Source: JAFAMS01 sp049520515 | GTDB taxonomy: Bacteria > Vulcanimicrobiota > Vulcanimicrobiia > Vulcanimicrobiales > Vulcanimicrobiaceae | DNA: 64,000 bases | Direction: 5' to 3' | NCBI GenBank assembly: GCA_049520515.1 | Contig: JBEKPS010000002.1 | Location: forward strand, 124,001-188,000 | Part shown: in pieces, positions 24,256-34,099 of the stretch | How the letters are laid out: the number at the start of each line of letters is the position of its first letter | Position numbering within the stretch: position 1 is the stretch's first letter | Translations under genes and position numbers: made by a program | The notes under the pieces: generated by a model | What the model saw: only the letters and a program-made list of their open reading frames with translations | What the model was told of the DNA's origin: nothing | Databases searched by the model: none

Positions 24256-26025
24256 GTGCGAGCGCGCGGCGCGCTCGTGCGCATCTCCCCGGACCGCGCG
24301 AAGATCACATTTTGGCTCTTCGCCGCGATCGCGTCGTTTTTGACATGGCGGCTGTTCGACATTCAGGTGCTGCACGGGCGCCTTTACTCGACCGAAGCAC
24401 TCGAGCAACGCGCGCAGACAATCGACATCTTTGCGCGGCGCGGCACGATCTACGATCGTACGCGTACGGTCTTGGTCCGTTCGCTCAAGTCCGAAAGCGT
24501 CTACGCGGACCCAACCCAGATTGGCGATAAGGCCGAGGCCGCCGCAAAGCTCGCGCCGATTCTCGGCTACTCTCCCAGCGAAATTACCGCTGCGCTCAAT
24601 GAAGATACGCATTTTCGCTGGCTGAAGCGCAAGGTCTCGCATGAGATCGCCCAGAGCGTGCGCGCGCTCAATCTTCAGGGCATCAATGTCGTGCAAGAAG
24701 ATACGGGCCGTCGTTTCTGGACGTCGGGGCGTCTCGCATCGACGGTGCTCGGCTTCGTCGGCATGGACGAGAACGGGCTCTCGGGCGTCGAGTATTCGTA
24801 CGATAACATGCTGCGCGGAACGAGCGGGAAGATGATGCTCGAAGCCGATCCGTTTCAGCGCGCACTACCGTTCGGACAACAGCACGTTATCGAGAAGGCG
24901 CATCCGGGGAGCAGCCTCGTCTTGACGCTCGATGGCTACTTGCAGTTTGAAGCCGAGCGGCTTTTGGATGCGCAAGTCAAAGCCTTTCACGCCCGCAGCG
25001 GTTCCGCCGTGATCATGGATCCGCGCACCGGTGAGATTCTGGCGATGGCCAACGCACCGGACTTCGATCCCGCGCACTACGGCTCGGCAAAACCCGATGC
25101 GTGGCGCGATCGCGCACTTACCGACGCATACGAGCCCGGATCCACATTCAAGCTCGTTACGGCGGCTGCGGCGCTCGAGAGCGGTAAGGTGAATACGAAA
25201 TCGCGCTTCCCGGCGCGCGATCAGATCAAGATCAATGGCAGCGTTATCCACAACGCTGAAGACGAGATGCCGCTCGCGTCGAGCACGGAAACACTCGAAG
25301 ACATCATCGCCTACTCGCACAACGTCGGCGCAGCCGAAGTCGCGATGCGTATCGGCGACCAAGCCGAGTATCGCGAGATTCGCAAATTCGGGTTCGGCGA
25401 CCAAACCGGCGTCGATCTCCCGGGTGAGAGCCCAGGAATTCTCCTTCCGCTCGATGAGTGGAGTGGCACATCGCTTCCGACGATCGCGTTTGGTCAGGGT
25501 ATCTCGACGACTCCCGTCGCGATGCTGCGCGCCTATTGCGCGATCGCGAACGGTGGCATGCTGGTGAAGCCGCACATCGTGCGCGCCGTACTCGACGAAA
25601 GCGGGAAAACCGTTCGCACCTACGGGCCCGAATTCGAAGGCCGCGTGATGTCGCAGCAAACGGCCTCAACGCTGCGCGCGTTCTTGCGCACGGTCGTGGT
25701 GCGCGGAACGGGAAATCCGGCCGCGCAAGTTCCCGGCTACACCACCGCCGGTAAGACGGGAACGGCGCAAGTCGTCGGCAACGGGGGCTACGTTTCCGGC
25801 GCGTACATCGCGTCATTCATCGGCTATATTCCAGCCGACCATCCGCATTTCGTCATCCTCGTGAAAGTCGACGAGCCGCGCGGCGCCTACTACGGCAGCA
25901 TCGTCGCCGCTCCCGTCTTCGCAAAGCTCGCGCAAATCGCGATGATTCACAGCGGAGTCTATCCCGCGCCGCCACCTGCCCGCTTGGTTCCCCCAAAACA
26001 CGGCGCGAAGGTCGCTGCGCGATGA
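24256..26025 (+). CDS. ftsI: Division-type class B penicillin-binding protein (FtsI/PBP2B)
   Basis: 589 residues from GTG 24256. One N-terminal membrane anchor (about 15-37), a pedestal domain with RRGTIYDRT, then the transpeptidase domain with Ser296 in GSTFKL (SxxK), Ser354-His-Asn (SxN) and Lys500 in AGKTGTAQ (KTG). It makes septal peptidoglycan cross-links with FtsW. No PASTA repeats follow the catalytic domain. It overlaps murE by four bases. Confidence 0.93.
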   Translation: MRARGALVRISPDRAKITFWLFAAIASFLTWRLFDIQVLHGRLYSTEALEQRAQTIDIFARRGTIYDRTRTVLVRSLKSESVYADPTQIGDKAEAAAKLAPILGYSPSEITAALNEDTHFRWLKRKVSHEIAQSVRALNLQGINVVQEDTGRRFWTSGRLASTVLGFVGMDENGLSGVEYSYDNMLRGTSGKMMLEADPFQRALPFGQQHVIEKAHPGSSLVLTLDGYLQFEAERLLDAQVKAFHARSGSAVIMDPRTGEILAMANAPDFDPAHYGSAKPDAWRDRALTDAYEPGSTFKLVTAAAALESGKVNTKSRFPARDQIKINGSVIHNAEDEMPLASSTETLEDIIAYSHNVGAAEVAMRIGDQAEYREIRKFGFGDQTGVDLPGESPGILLPLDEWSGTSLPTIAFGQGISTTPVAMLRAYCAIANGGMLVKPHIVRAVLDESGKTVRTYGPEFEGRVMSQQTASTLRAFLRTVVVRGTGNPAAQVPGYTTAGKTGTAQVVGNGGYVSGAYIASFIGYIPADHPHFVILVKVDEPRGAYYGSIVAAPVFAKLAQIAMIHSGVYPAPPPARLVPPKHGAKVAAR

Positions 26026-27449
26026 TTCCGCTTGCCCGCTTACTCGAGGCAATTCCGGATGCCGAGATTGACGGCCCGGTCGATGATGTCGCGATCACGG
26101 CGCTGTCCGCTGATTCACGTAGCGTTGCACCCGGCGCAATGTTCGTTGCCATTGCGGGCGAGCACGTCGACGGGCATCACTTCGTCGCGAGCGCCATCGC
26201 TGCCGGCGCACGCGCGGTGGTCGTCGACCGCAAACCGGACGACGCTGGCGCCACCTGCGTTCGCGTCGCGGACACGCGGGTTGCGCTCTCGCGGTTAGCT
26301 GCACGATTCTACGGCGACCCGTCGCACAAGCTGCGCGTCATCGGCATCACGGGAACAAACGGCAAGACGACGACGACGCACATGACGCGCGCGCTCTTGG
26401 AGGCTTGCGGCATCCATTGTGGTTACGTCGGAACGCTTGGCGCGTCGTACGGCGAATGGACACGCGGGCTGCAGAACACGACGCCGCTACCGATCGAGCT
26501 GCAAGAGACACTGGCAACGATGTTCGAGTTGGGCGCGAAAGCCGTCGCGATGGAAGTCAGCTCGCACGCGCTCGCCTTGCATCGCGTCGAGGATATTCGC
26601 TTTGCGGTCGCCGCCTTCACGAATTTGACGCGCGATCATCTCGATTTTCATCTGACGCTCGATGCTTACGCCGCTGCCAAGCGCCATCTGTTCGATCTCG
26701 CCGAGCGTGCCGTGCTCGACGTCGACGATGCCCGCGGCGCAGACTGGGCCAAAGGATTGCGGGCGCGCGGCACACCGGTCATCACGTTCGCGCTCGAAGC
26801 ACAAGCCGATCTTCGCGCGAGCGACGTCGAGCTGCGTCCGGATGCGAGCGCGTTCTCAGTCGACGGCGTTCGCGTCGAGGTTCCGCTGCCGGGACGCTTC
26901 AACGTGCGCAACGCGTTGTGCGCGCTCGCGATCGCGCGCTCGCTCGATCTCGATTTAACCCAGGCAGCGAAGGCACTGCACGCGCTGCCGCCTGTCCCGG
27001 GACGGATGGAACGCTATGCTCGCGATGGGGTCGTAGCGATCGTCGACTACGCGCACACGCCGGATGCCCTCGCCAACGTCTTGCGAGCGACGCGCGAAAC
27101 GATGGACGGCGGGAAACTCTTCGTCGTCTTTGGCTGCGGCGGCGATCGCGATGCGGGAAAACGTCCGCAAATGGGGACGATCGCCAGCAACTTGGCCGAC
27201 GTCGTCATCGTCACGAACGACAATCCGCGCTCGGAAGATCCGGAGGCGATCGCGCGCGAGATTCTCGCGGGCGCGCCGAACGCGGAAGTCGAGCTCGATC
27301 GTCGCGCCGCCATTCGGGCTGCAATCAAACGCGCGCGCAAAGGCGACGTCGTCGTCGTGGCCGGCAAAGGTCACGAAGACTATCAGATTATCGGTGGGGC
27401 GCGCACGCATTTCGACGATCGCGATGAAGTTCGCGCGGCGCTCGCATGA
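26022..27449 (+). CDS. murE: UDP-MurNAc-tripeptide synthetase MurE, meso-DAP type
   Basis: 475 residues. The ATP site GITGTNGKTTTTHM lies near residue 107, and NTTPLPIELQ and EVSSHAL follow in normal order. The motif NDNPRSEDP near residue 404 contains DNPR, which in known MurE enzymes selects meso-diaminopimelate rather than lysine. It adds the third residue of the stem peptide. Overlaps both neighbours by four bases. Confidence 0.95.
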   Translation: MIPLARLLEAIPDAEIDGPVDDVAITALSADSRSVAPGAMFVAIAGEHVDGHHFVASAIAAGARAVVVDRKPDDAGATCVRVADTRVALSRLAARFYGDPSHKLRVIGITGTNGKTTTTHMTRALLEACGIHCGYVGTLGASYGEWTRGLQNTTPLPIELQETLATMFELGAKAVAMEVSSHALALHRVEDIRFAVAAFTNLTRDHLDFHLTLDAYAAAKRHLFDLAERAVLDVDDARGADWAKGLRARGTPVITFALEAQADLRASDVELRPDASAFSVDGVRVEVPLPGRFNVRNALCALAIARSLDLDLTQAAKALHALPPVPGRMERYARDGVVAIVDYAHTPDALANVLRATRETMDGGKLFVVFGCGGDRDAGKRPQMGTIASNLADVVIVTNDNPRSEDPEAIAREILAGAPNAEVELDRRAAIRAAIKRARKGDVVVVAGKGHEDYQIIGGARTHFDDRDEVRAALA

Positions 27450-28819
27450 GATTTTCATTCGGCGAGGTCTGCGACGCCGTTGGCGGCCGTCCGGTCGGCC
27501 AGCCTCCGTCGCAAACTCTTCGCATCGTAACCGATACGCGCCAGATCGAGCCCGGCGACGCGTTCGTTGCGCTGCGCGGTGAGAATTTCGATGGTGGCGA
27601 TTTCACGGGCGATGCGTTTGCGAAAGGCGCGGTTCTCGCAATTGTCACACGCGAAGACCTGCTGGCCGGCAAGCCGGGAATCGTCGTCGAGGATACCTTG
27701 CGCGCCTATATGGCATTGGGCGCCGCGGCCCGCGCGCATTCGAACGGGATCGTCATCGCAATCACCGGCAGCACCGGCAAGACAACGACGAAGGCGCTGC
27801 TCGCGCAGCTGCTGTCGTTTTCGGGGAAAAAGCTCGCGGCCACGCCGCAGAACGAAAACAATCAGGTCGGCGTCAGCAAGCTGCTGCTCGCGCTCGACGG
27901 TGACGAGCAGGTCGTCGTCGTTGAGATGGGCGCACGGCACGCCGGCGAGATCGCCGAGCTGTGTGCGATCGCGATGCCGCATCTCGGCATCTTGACGAAC
28001 ATCGGCGAAGCGCATCTCGAAGTGTTCGAGACACGCGAACGCCTCGCGGATACGAAATGGGGGCTGTTCTCGACCGGTGCGATTGCGATTCTCAACGTTG
28101 CCGATGAAGAATCGCGCCGGCGTTTCGGAACGTTACCGCGCGCGCCGGGATGGTTCGGCGCAGGCGAGACGGTCTTTGCGAACGTCCTGCTGCCCGCGAC
28201 CTTGATTCCCGCGCGCGATGGAATTGTTTTCGCTGATGCTGCCGGTTACGAGACATTTTCGATCTCGACCTCATTGCCGGGCGATCACAATCTTTCGAAT
28301 CTGGCTGCGGCCGCGACAGCGGCACGTGCTGTCGGAATGACGCCTCCGGCCATCGTCGAGGCGATTCCCAAATTGACGCTTCCGCCTGGGCGCTACGAGC
28401 GTATGTCACTGCAAGGCGGCGTCCATCTCGTTTATGATGCGTACAATGCATCGCTATCAGGGACGCTGGCGACGTTGCGCGCGTTCTCGTCGGAGAACGC
28501 GGAGCGCCGCATCGCGGTCCTGGGCGGCATGGCTGAGCTCGGCGTCGAGTCCCCGCAAATGCACGAAGAAATTGGTGCATCGCTACCGGGTTGCGGGATC
28601 GACGTCGTGCTCATCGGCGGCGAGCATGCGGATTCGACGATTCGTGGTGCGGTGCGGGCCGGAATGTCGCCGCTCGCGATCGTCCCGTACGAGAGCAATG
28701 CGCATGCCACGCAGTGGCTGCGCGTGAACATGCGCGAAGGCGACTCGATTCTGCTCAAAGGGTCGCGGATGTATAAAATGGAGGAGATCCTTGGCGGCCT
28801 CAAAGCTCTCCGTCAGTGA
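27446..28819 (+). CDS. murF: UDP-MurNAc-pentapeptide synthetase MurF
   Basis: 457 residues. ATP-binding ITGSTGKTTTKALLA lies near residue 108, followed by TPQNENNQVGV, EMGARHAGEI and the C-terminal YDAYNASLSGTLATL, all typical of MurF. It attaches D-Ala-D-Ala to the UDP-MurNAc-tripeptide. Its last 29 bases overlap the start of the CofE-like gene. Confidence 0.95.
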   Translation: MRFSFGEVCDAVGGRPVGQPPSQTLRIVTDTRQIEPGDAFVALRGENFDGGDFTGDAFAKGAVLAIVTREDLLAGKPGIVVEDTLRAYMALGAAARAHSNGIVIAITGSTGKTTTKALLAQLLSFSGKKLAATPQNENNQVGVSKLLLALDGDEQVVVVEMGARHAGEIAELCAIAMPHLGILTNIGEAHLEVFETRERLADTKWGLFSTGAIAILNVADEESRRRFGTLPRAPGWFGAGETVFANVLLPATLIPARDGIVFADAAGYETFSISTSLPGDHNLSNLAAAATAARAVGMTPPAIVEAIPKLTLPPGRYERMSLQGGVHLVYDAYNASLSGTLATLRAFSSENAERRIAVLGGMAELGVESPQMHEEIGASLPGCGIDVVLIGGEHADSTIRGAVRAGMSPLAIVPYESNAHATQWLRVNMREGDSILLKGSRMYKMEEILGGLKALRQ

Positions 28820-29489
28820 GCGCGAGCTCCCCGAAGGCCTCGTTGCGCTGCCGATTCGCACGCGTCTGGTTGCGCGCGGTGACGATCTCGCGCGCCTCGT
28901 CGCAGAAGCAACTGCCGGGATGGTGCAGCCTGGCGACATCGTCGCAATCAGCGAAACGGCGCTCGCGATCGCGCAAGGCCGTTTCATCGGGGCCGAATAC
29001 GTGCGTCCGTCGCGGCTTGCGTACGCGCTCGCACGGCGAGCCGGAGCAATGGCGACGCTCAGCCAGCCGGAATCGATGCAGCTGGTGATCGACCGTGTCG
29101 GAACGCCCGCCGTGCTCGGAGCGGTGGCAGCGCACGTCGTCGGAAGAATGCGCGGCAAGCGCGGCGTGCTTTACGAGCGGTTGGGCGAGGCGATTTCGGA
29201 GATCGACGGCTACACCGGAACAATGCCGCCATACGAGCAAGCAATCGTTCTCGGACCCGAAGATCCGGACGCGTTCGCGCGCTCCTGTGCAGAGCGTTTG
29301 GGCGCGGGCTGCGTCGTCGTCGACGCCAACGATTTACGCATCGCAAAGGTGCTGGGCGCATCCCCGGGCATCGCACGCACGGCGGTCGAGCATGCGTTGC
29401 TGGGAAATCCACACGGAAATTCGGATCAGCAAACGCCGATCGTTATTCTCAAGTGGCGCGGGCAGGGAGCAAATCCATTATGGGAATGA
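28791..29489 (+). CDS. CofE-like gamma-glutamyl ligase domain protein
   Basis: 232 residues from TTG 28791, supported by GAGGAG four bases upstream. LVALPIRTRLVARGDDLA at the start, GDIVAISETALAIAQGR near 43, YARR/SQPES and the DANDLRIAKVLGAS segment match the coenzyme F420-0:L-glutamate ligase family (PF01996 type). Such enzymes add glutamate to the F420 side chain using GTP. No other F420 gene is nearby, and the gene sits between murF and mraY, so the real acceptor may be a cell-wall precursor or something else. It overlaps both murF and mraY. Confidence 0.75.
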   Translation: MAASKLSVSERELPEGLVALPIRTRLVARGDDLARLVAEATAGMVQPGDIVAISETALAIAQGRFIGAEYVRPSRLAYALARRAGAMATLSQPESMQLVIDRVGTPAVLGAVAAHVVGRMRGKRGVLYERLGEAISEIDGYTGTMPPYEQAIVLGPEDPDAFARSCAERLGAGCVVVDANDLRIAKVLGASPGIARTAVEHALLGNPHGNSDQQTPIVILKWRGQGANPLWE

Positions 29490-30430
29490 GCGCGGCAGCA
29501 GCATTCGGTGGTGCGCTTGTCGCGGCGTTCGCGCTCGGGCGTCCCTTGATCAACATGCTGCAGGCGATGTCTGCGAAGCAAACGGCGTACGAGGACGCGC
29601 CCAAGACGCATCAAGCGAAGACCGGAACGCCGACGATGGGGGGCGTGCTTTTCTTGCTCGGGCCGGTGGCAGCGTTAATCGCGGCGCCGAGTATGGTGAC
29701 GTTTGCGCTCGTCGTTCTGGTCGTGGCGTGTGCCGCAATCGGCTTCGCGGACGATATGATGGGGATTCGCCTGGGACGGAACCGCGGGATGCGCGCGCGT
29801 ACGAAGCTTCTGTTGACGGGCTTTGCCGCTGCGGGCTTCATGTGGCTCGTCCTCGCCACGCAACCGGGAACGCCGTGGGCTATCTTCGGATTGGGTGAAG
29901 TCTCGACGGCGTTCTTCGTCGTGCTCAGCATCTGCGCGATCGTCGCGACGACGCACGCCGTCAATCTGACGGACGGGCTCGACGGGCTCGCCGGCGGAAC
30001 GATCGTGCCGCCGCTTGCTGTCGTCGCCTACATCGCGTTCGCACGCGGACAGAACGACGTCGGCGTTTTCGAGCTTGCCATGATCGGCTGCGTCCTGGCG
30101 TTCCTCGTCTACAATTTCCACCCGGCTAAGATTTTCATGGGCGACACCGGATCGCTGGCGCTCGGTGCCGCGCTCGCAGGTGGCGCGATCCTAACCGGAA
30201 TGCAGCTCGTGCTGATTCTGATCGGCGGCGTTTTCGCTGCCGAGGCACTCTCTGTGATTCTTCAAGTCGCTTCATTTAAGATGACGAAGCGACGTATCTT
30301 CCGTATGAGTCCTTTGCACCACCACTTCGAGCTTGGAGGCTGGCCGGAAACGAAAGTGACCACACGATTTTGGATCGCTTCCGCGCTGTGCTCGCTGGCC
30401 GGCGCCGCCCTCGTAACGGTGCGCTCATGA
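29480..30430 (+). CDS. mraY: Phospho-MurNAc-pentapeptide translocase MraY
   Basis: 316 residues from ATG 29480, chosen over an earlier GTG because GGGAG lies upstream and the protein then starts at a membrane helix. Ten hydrophobic segments; HQAKTGTPTMGGVLFL, FADDMMGI, NLTDGLDGLAGG and the Asp/Gly motif FMGDTGSLALG are the MraY hallmarks with catalytic aspartates. HHHFELGGWPE near the C-terminus is also conserved. It makes lipid I on undecaprenyl phosphate. Confidence 0.95.
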   Translation: MGMSAAAAFGGALVAAFALGRPLINMLQAMSAKQTAYEDAPKTHQAKTGTPTMGGVLFLLGPVAALIAAPSMVTFALVVLVVACAAIGFADDMMGIRLGRNRGMRARTKLLLTGFAAAGFMWLVLATQPGTPWAIFGLGEVSTAFFVVLSICAIVATTHAVNLTDGLDGLAGGTIVPPLAVVAYIAFARGQNDVGVFELAMIGCVLAFLVYNFHPAKIFMGDTGSLALGAALAGGAILTGMQLVLILIGGVFAAEALSVILQVASFKMTKRRIFRMSPLHHHFELGGWPETKVTTRFWIASALCSLAGAALVTVRS

Positions 30431-31824
30431 TAGCCGGCTTCGAGCGCGTCCTGGTCATCGGTCTCGGCAAAAGCGGACGTGCGAGCGTGCGCGTGCTGAG
30501 CGAGCTGGGTTCGAAGATTTGGGCGACCGACGAAGGCTCCGAGGAAAACTTGACGTCCGCACTCGCCGAAGTCAAGAAACTCAAAGCAACGTTCGTGGCG
30601 CCGAACGACATCGATGAAATCCTCGGCGAGCTCGATGCGGCAGTGCTCTCACCCGGTGTTCCGCTGAACTCGCAGTTTGTGCGCCGCGTCCAAAGCGCGC
30701 GCGTCCCCGTCTACAGCGAGATCGAGGTTGCATTCCGTCTGTGCAAGGCGCCGATCATCGCGCTGACCGGCACGAAGGGCAAGACGACGACAACGGCACT
30801 CGTCGGCCACATTCTGCGAGGCGCGAATAAGAAAGCGCGCGTCGGTGGCAACATTGGCAATCCGCTCATCGAAGAAGCGTTCGTCGCGGAGCCCAATGAT
30901 TGGGTCGTAGCCGAAGTTTCATCGTTCCAGCTCGAGTCGATCCGCAGCTTCAAGCCGCGCATCTCGTCGATCATCAATATCTCGCCGGACCATCTCGACC
31001 GCTATTTTTCGATGGACGAATACGCGGAAGCCAAATTCCGCATCTTCGCAAATCAGAACGCCGGCGATACGTTCGTCGGAAATCTCGACGACGAGCGCAT
31101 CGGTTCGCTCGCGGAAGGCGAGGGTGCGGTGCGCGTCAAGTGCCGCGCGCTCTGGTATTCGCGCGAACCACATCGCAACTCGACGCTTTACCTGCGTAAT
31201 AACGAAAAAGTCGTCTATGCTCCGCCAACGGGCGATCCGCGGCCGATCGATATCATGGACGTCAATGAGATCCCGTTGCTGGGGGAGCACAACGTCGACA
31301 ACGTCATGGCCGCGACGCTCATGGCACTCTCGGCCGGAGTGCCGCCCAAGAAGATACGCGACAGCGTGACATCTTTTAAGGCTCTGCCGCACCGGCTCAC
31401 GGAAGTAGCTGAGATTGGCGGTGTGCGTTATATCGATGATTCCAAGGCGACGAATCCAGGTTCAGTTATCGCTGCACTCCGCACGTTCGATGACGGCCAC
31501 ATTGTCTTGATTGCGGGCGGCAAAGCAAAAGGCACGGATTTTGTTGAGTTTGGGAAAGCCGTTTCATCGCGTACCCGCGCCGTCGTGCTGATCGGAGCGG
31601 CCGCCGACGAGATGGCATCGGTCATCAAACGCGCCAAAGTCGTGCGCGCGCATTCAATGGAGCATGCGGTTGAGGCGGCGGCGGAGCTCGCAAAGCCCGG
31701 CGACGTCGTTCTGCTGTCGCCGGGATGCGCGTCCTTCGACATGTTCGCATCGGCGGAAGCGCGCGGCGATGCATTCGTTGCCGCCGTCAAGCGGCTCGAA
31801 CGCGGGACAGAGGCGGTGCATTGA
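30427..31824 (+). CDS. murD: UDP-MurNAc-L-alanine:D-glutamate ligase MurD
   Basis: 465 residues from ATG 30427, which overlaps the mraY stop (ATGA). The N-terminal VLVIGLGKSGRASV, ATP-binding IALTGTKGKTTTTAL, NISPDHLDRY and the C-terminal VLLSPGCASFDMF are characteristic. The enzyme adds D-glutamate to UDP-MurNAc-L-Ala. Length is normal. Confidence 0.95.
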   Translation: MIAGFERVLVIGLGKSGRASVRVLSELGSKIWATDEGSEENLTSALAEVKKLKATFVAPNDIDEILGELDAAVLSPGVPLNSQFVRRVQSARVPVYSEIEVAFRLCKAPIIALTGTKGKTTTTALVGHILRGANKKARVGGNIGNPLIEEAFVAEPNDWVVAEVSSFQLESIRSFKPRISSIINISPDHLDRYFSMDEYAEAKFRIFANQNAGDTFVGNLDDERIGSLAEGEGAVRVKCRALWYSREPHRNSTLYLRNNEKVVYAPPTGDPRPIDIMDVNEIPLLGEHNVDNVMAATLMALSAGVPPKKIRDSVTSFKALPHRLTEVAEIGGVRYIDDSKATNPGSVIAALRTFDDGHIVLIAGGKAKGTDFVEFGKAVSSRTRAVVLIGAAADEMASVIKRAKVVRAHSMEHAVEAAAELAKPGDVVLLSPGCASFDMFASAEARGDAFVAAVKRLERGTEAVH

Positions 31825-32942
31825 CCGCAGGTCCGGACACGCCACGTCCGCCTGACGCCGCGCTGGTCGCGATCGTCGGTGCGCTCGTCGCCCTCGGTCT
31901 CGTGATGGTCTTCAGCGCCTCGAGCGCAACCGCGTACGCGTTCCATCACGACACCGCATATTTTCTGAAACGACAGCTGATGTGGCTCGTCGTCGCCCTG
32001 ATCTGCGCTGGGATCGCGTACAAGCTCGACTATCGTGTCTTGCGAAGGATGGACGCTGCGATCTTGATCGCCGCTATGCTTGCGCTCGTCGCCGTGCTCG
32101 TTCCGCACATCGGCATTGTTTCCGGCGGAGCGCGCCGCTGGATCGGTGCCGGCGGATTCACGTTCGAGCCTTCGGAATTTGCAAAGCTTGCGCTGATCGT
32201 CTATCTGGCAGCTGCGATCAGTCGCCGGCAAGACCGGATTCGCTCGCTCACGCGCGGACTGTGGCCGCTCTTGATCGTCACGTTCGCGCTCGCGGCACTC
32301 GTGCTCGTCGAGCCGGATATGGGAACCGCGACCCTGGTCGTCTTCACCGCGTTCACAATCATGTTCATCGCCGGCGCGCGCGTCCCGCATCTGATTGCCG
32401 TCGTGCTTGCGACGGCGCCGTTCGTTATCTTTGAGGTCTTTGCGAGTCCGTACAAGCGCGCGCGTATCCTTGCGTTTCTCGATCCATGGAAGGATCCGCA
32501 GAACACGGGCTTCCACATCGTGCAATCGCTGCTCGCGCTCGGGAGCGGCAGCCTGTTCGGCGTCGGACTCGGACTCTCACGCCAGAAGTTCTTTTATCTC
32601 CCGGAGCAATACACCGATTTCATCTTCGCGATCGTGGGTGAAGAGCTGGGTCTGCTCGGCGCGCTATTCGTGATCGCGCTGTTCATCTGCTTTGCGTATC
32701 GCGCGATCCGGATCGCGCTTGCGGCGCCGGATCAATTCGGATTCTTCTTGGTCGTCGGCTGCACGGCGCTGATCGTGATTCAAGCCTTCGTCAACATCGG
32801 CGTGACGACGTCGTCGTGGCCCGTAACGGGCGTGCCGCTGCCGTTCATCTCGTTCGGCGGCAGCTCGCTGATCGTGAGTCTCACCGCTGTCGCGCTGATC
32901 TTGAACGTCGGCCGGTCTCGCCGCGCCGCACCGTCGCGGTGA
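31821..32942 (+). CDS. ftsW: Septal peptidoglycan polymerase FtsW
   Basis: 373 residues from TTG 31821, overlapping the murD stop. About ten transmembrane helices. The SEDS-family stretches GGARRWIGAGGFTFEPSEF, QKFFYLPEQYTDFIFA and GVPLPFISFGGSSLI are present, including the conserved region around the catalytic Asp of lipid II polymerases. It works with the class B PBP encoded at 24256. The end overlaps murG by four bases. Confidence 0.94.
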   Translation: MTAGPDTPRPPDAALVAIVGALVALGLVMVFSASSATAYAFHHDTAYFLKRQLMWLVVALICAGIAYKLDYRVLRRMDAAILIAAMLALVAVLVPHIGIVSGGARRWIGAGGFTFEPSEFAKLALIVYLAAAISRRQDRIRSLTRGLWPLLIVTFALAALVLVEPDMGTATLVVFTAFTIMFIAGARVPHLIAVVLATAPFVIFEVFASPYKRARILAFLDPWKDPQNTGFHIVQSLLALGSGSLFGVGLGLSRQKFFYLPEQYTDFIFAIVGEELGLLGALFVIALFICFAYRAIRIALAAPDQFGFFLVVGCTALIVIQAFVNIGVTTSSWPVTGVPLPFISFGGSSLIVSLTAVALILNVGRSRRAAPSR

Positions 32943-34099
32943 GGGTCGTTGTAAGCGGCGGAGGAACCGGCGGGCACATCTATCCAGGTTTGGCGATCGA
33001 TGCGGCGCTGCGCGACGATTGCATCGCGCGCGGTGAAGACTACGCCTCGGTCTTTTTCGGAACGAAGCGCGGGCTCGAAGGCACGATCGTTACGAAGGCC
33101 GGCGTACCGCTCGAATTGATTCCGTCGCGACCGCTTGCGCGTCGACTCTCGCCGCAGCTGCTCGCGACCGTCGGCGAAAATGCTCTTGGCATCGGTGTTG
33201 CGAGCCGCGCACTTGCGCGTTTTCGTCCCGATGTCGTGATTGCAAGCGGCGGATACGTTGGCTTTCCGGTGGTCGCCGCCGCGCGCGCGATGCGAGGGGC
33301 GCGTCGCATCAATCCGATCCTTACGTTGCTGGAAGAAAATGCATTGCCCGGACTTACGAACCGGCTCTTGGGACCGCTCGTCGATGAAGTCTGGACCGCG
33401 AGCTGGACGTCGCCGAGCGCGTTCAAAGGCAAAGCCGTCGTCACCGGGATTCCGGTGCGCGCCGAATTCAAGTCGCTCTTGCCCAAGCAACGCGCGCGGG
33501 AACACCTCGAAATCGACTCGCACGCGCACGCAATGGTTGTCCTCGTCCTGGGTGGGAGCCAGGGTGCGCGCTCGATCAACGACGCGGTGCTCGACATGGT
33601 GACGAGCCGCGGCGTGCCGGCACCGTGGTGGATCGTGCACATCAGCGGCGAGCGCGACTATGAGGCGATGAAGGCACGCCTCGGCGAAAAGCGCCCGAGC
33701 CGTTTCACGCTCATCCCGTATCTCGACGATCCATCGCCGGCCTACGCTGCGGCCGATCTCGTCGTTGCTCGTGCAGGCGCCTCGACGCTGGCGGAGCTTG
33801 TGGCCAGCGGTCGAGCTTCGTTGCTGATTCCGTATCCCCACGCATCCGAAGATCACCAAAACGCCAACGCGCGCTTCTTTGCGGAAAGCGGCGCCTCGCG
33901 GCTTCTGCATGATGCAGAGCTGAGCGGCGACGTTTTCTTCTATGCTCTTAGTGAAGCGCTCGTCCCCGAGCGAATCGAGGCGATGGCGAAATGCGCCGCG
34001 GCGCTTGCGCCTGCCGATGCGGCCGCGATGATCGTGCGCCGCGTCCGCAACCTGCGCGAGGGCAACCGCGCTTTGCGCGCAGAACCCAACCGCTCGTGA
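32939..34099 (+). CDS. murG: UDP-GlcNAc:lipid I N-acetylglucosaminyltransferase MurG
   Basis: 386 residues from GTG 32939 (GTGA overlap with ftsW). RVVVSGGGTGGHIYPGLA is the conserved start, VIASGGYVGFPVV follows near 100, and the second domain has LVLGGSQGARSIND and VVARAGASTLAEL. It turns lipid I into lipid II at the inner face of the membrane. Confidence 0.95.
   Translation: MRVVVSGGGTGGHIYPGLAIDAALRDDCIARGEDYASVFFGTKRGLEGTIVTKAGVPLELIPSRPLARRLSPQLLATVGENALGIGVASRALARFRPDVVIASGGYVGFPVVAAARAMRGARRINPILTLLEENALPGLTNRLLGPLVDEVWTASWTSPSAFKGKAVVTGIPVRAEFKSLLPKQRAREHLEIDSHAHAMVVLVLGGSQGARSINDAVLDMVTSRGVPAPWWIVHISGERDYEAMKARLGEKRPSRFTLIPYLDDPSPAYAAADLVVARAGASTLAELVASGRASLLIPYPHASEDHQNANARFFAESGASRLLHDAELSGDVFFYALSEALVPERIEAMAKCAAALAPADAAAMIVRRVRNLREGNRALRAEPNRS

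Noticed and set aside
26405..27427. Large Arg-rich frame inside murE
   Set aside because: It is an out-of-frame shadow of murE caused by the GC-rich codons, with no domain.
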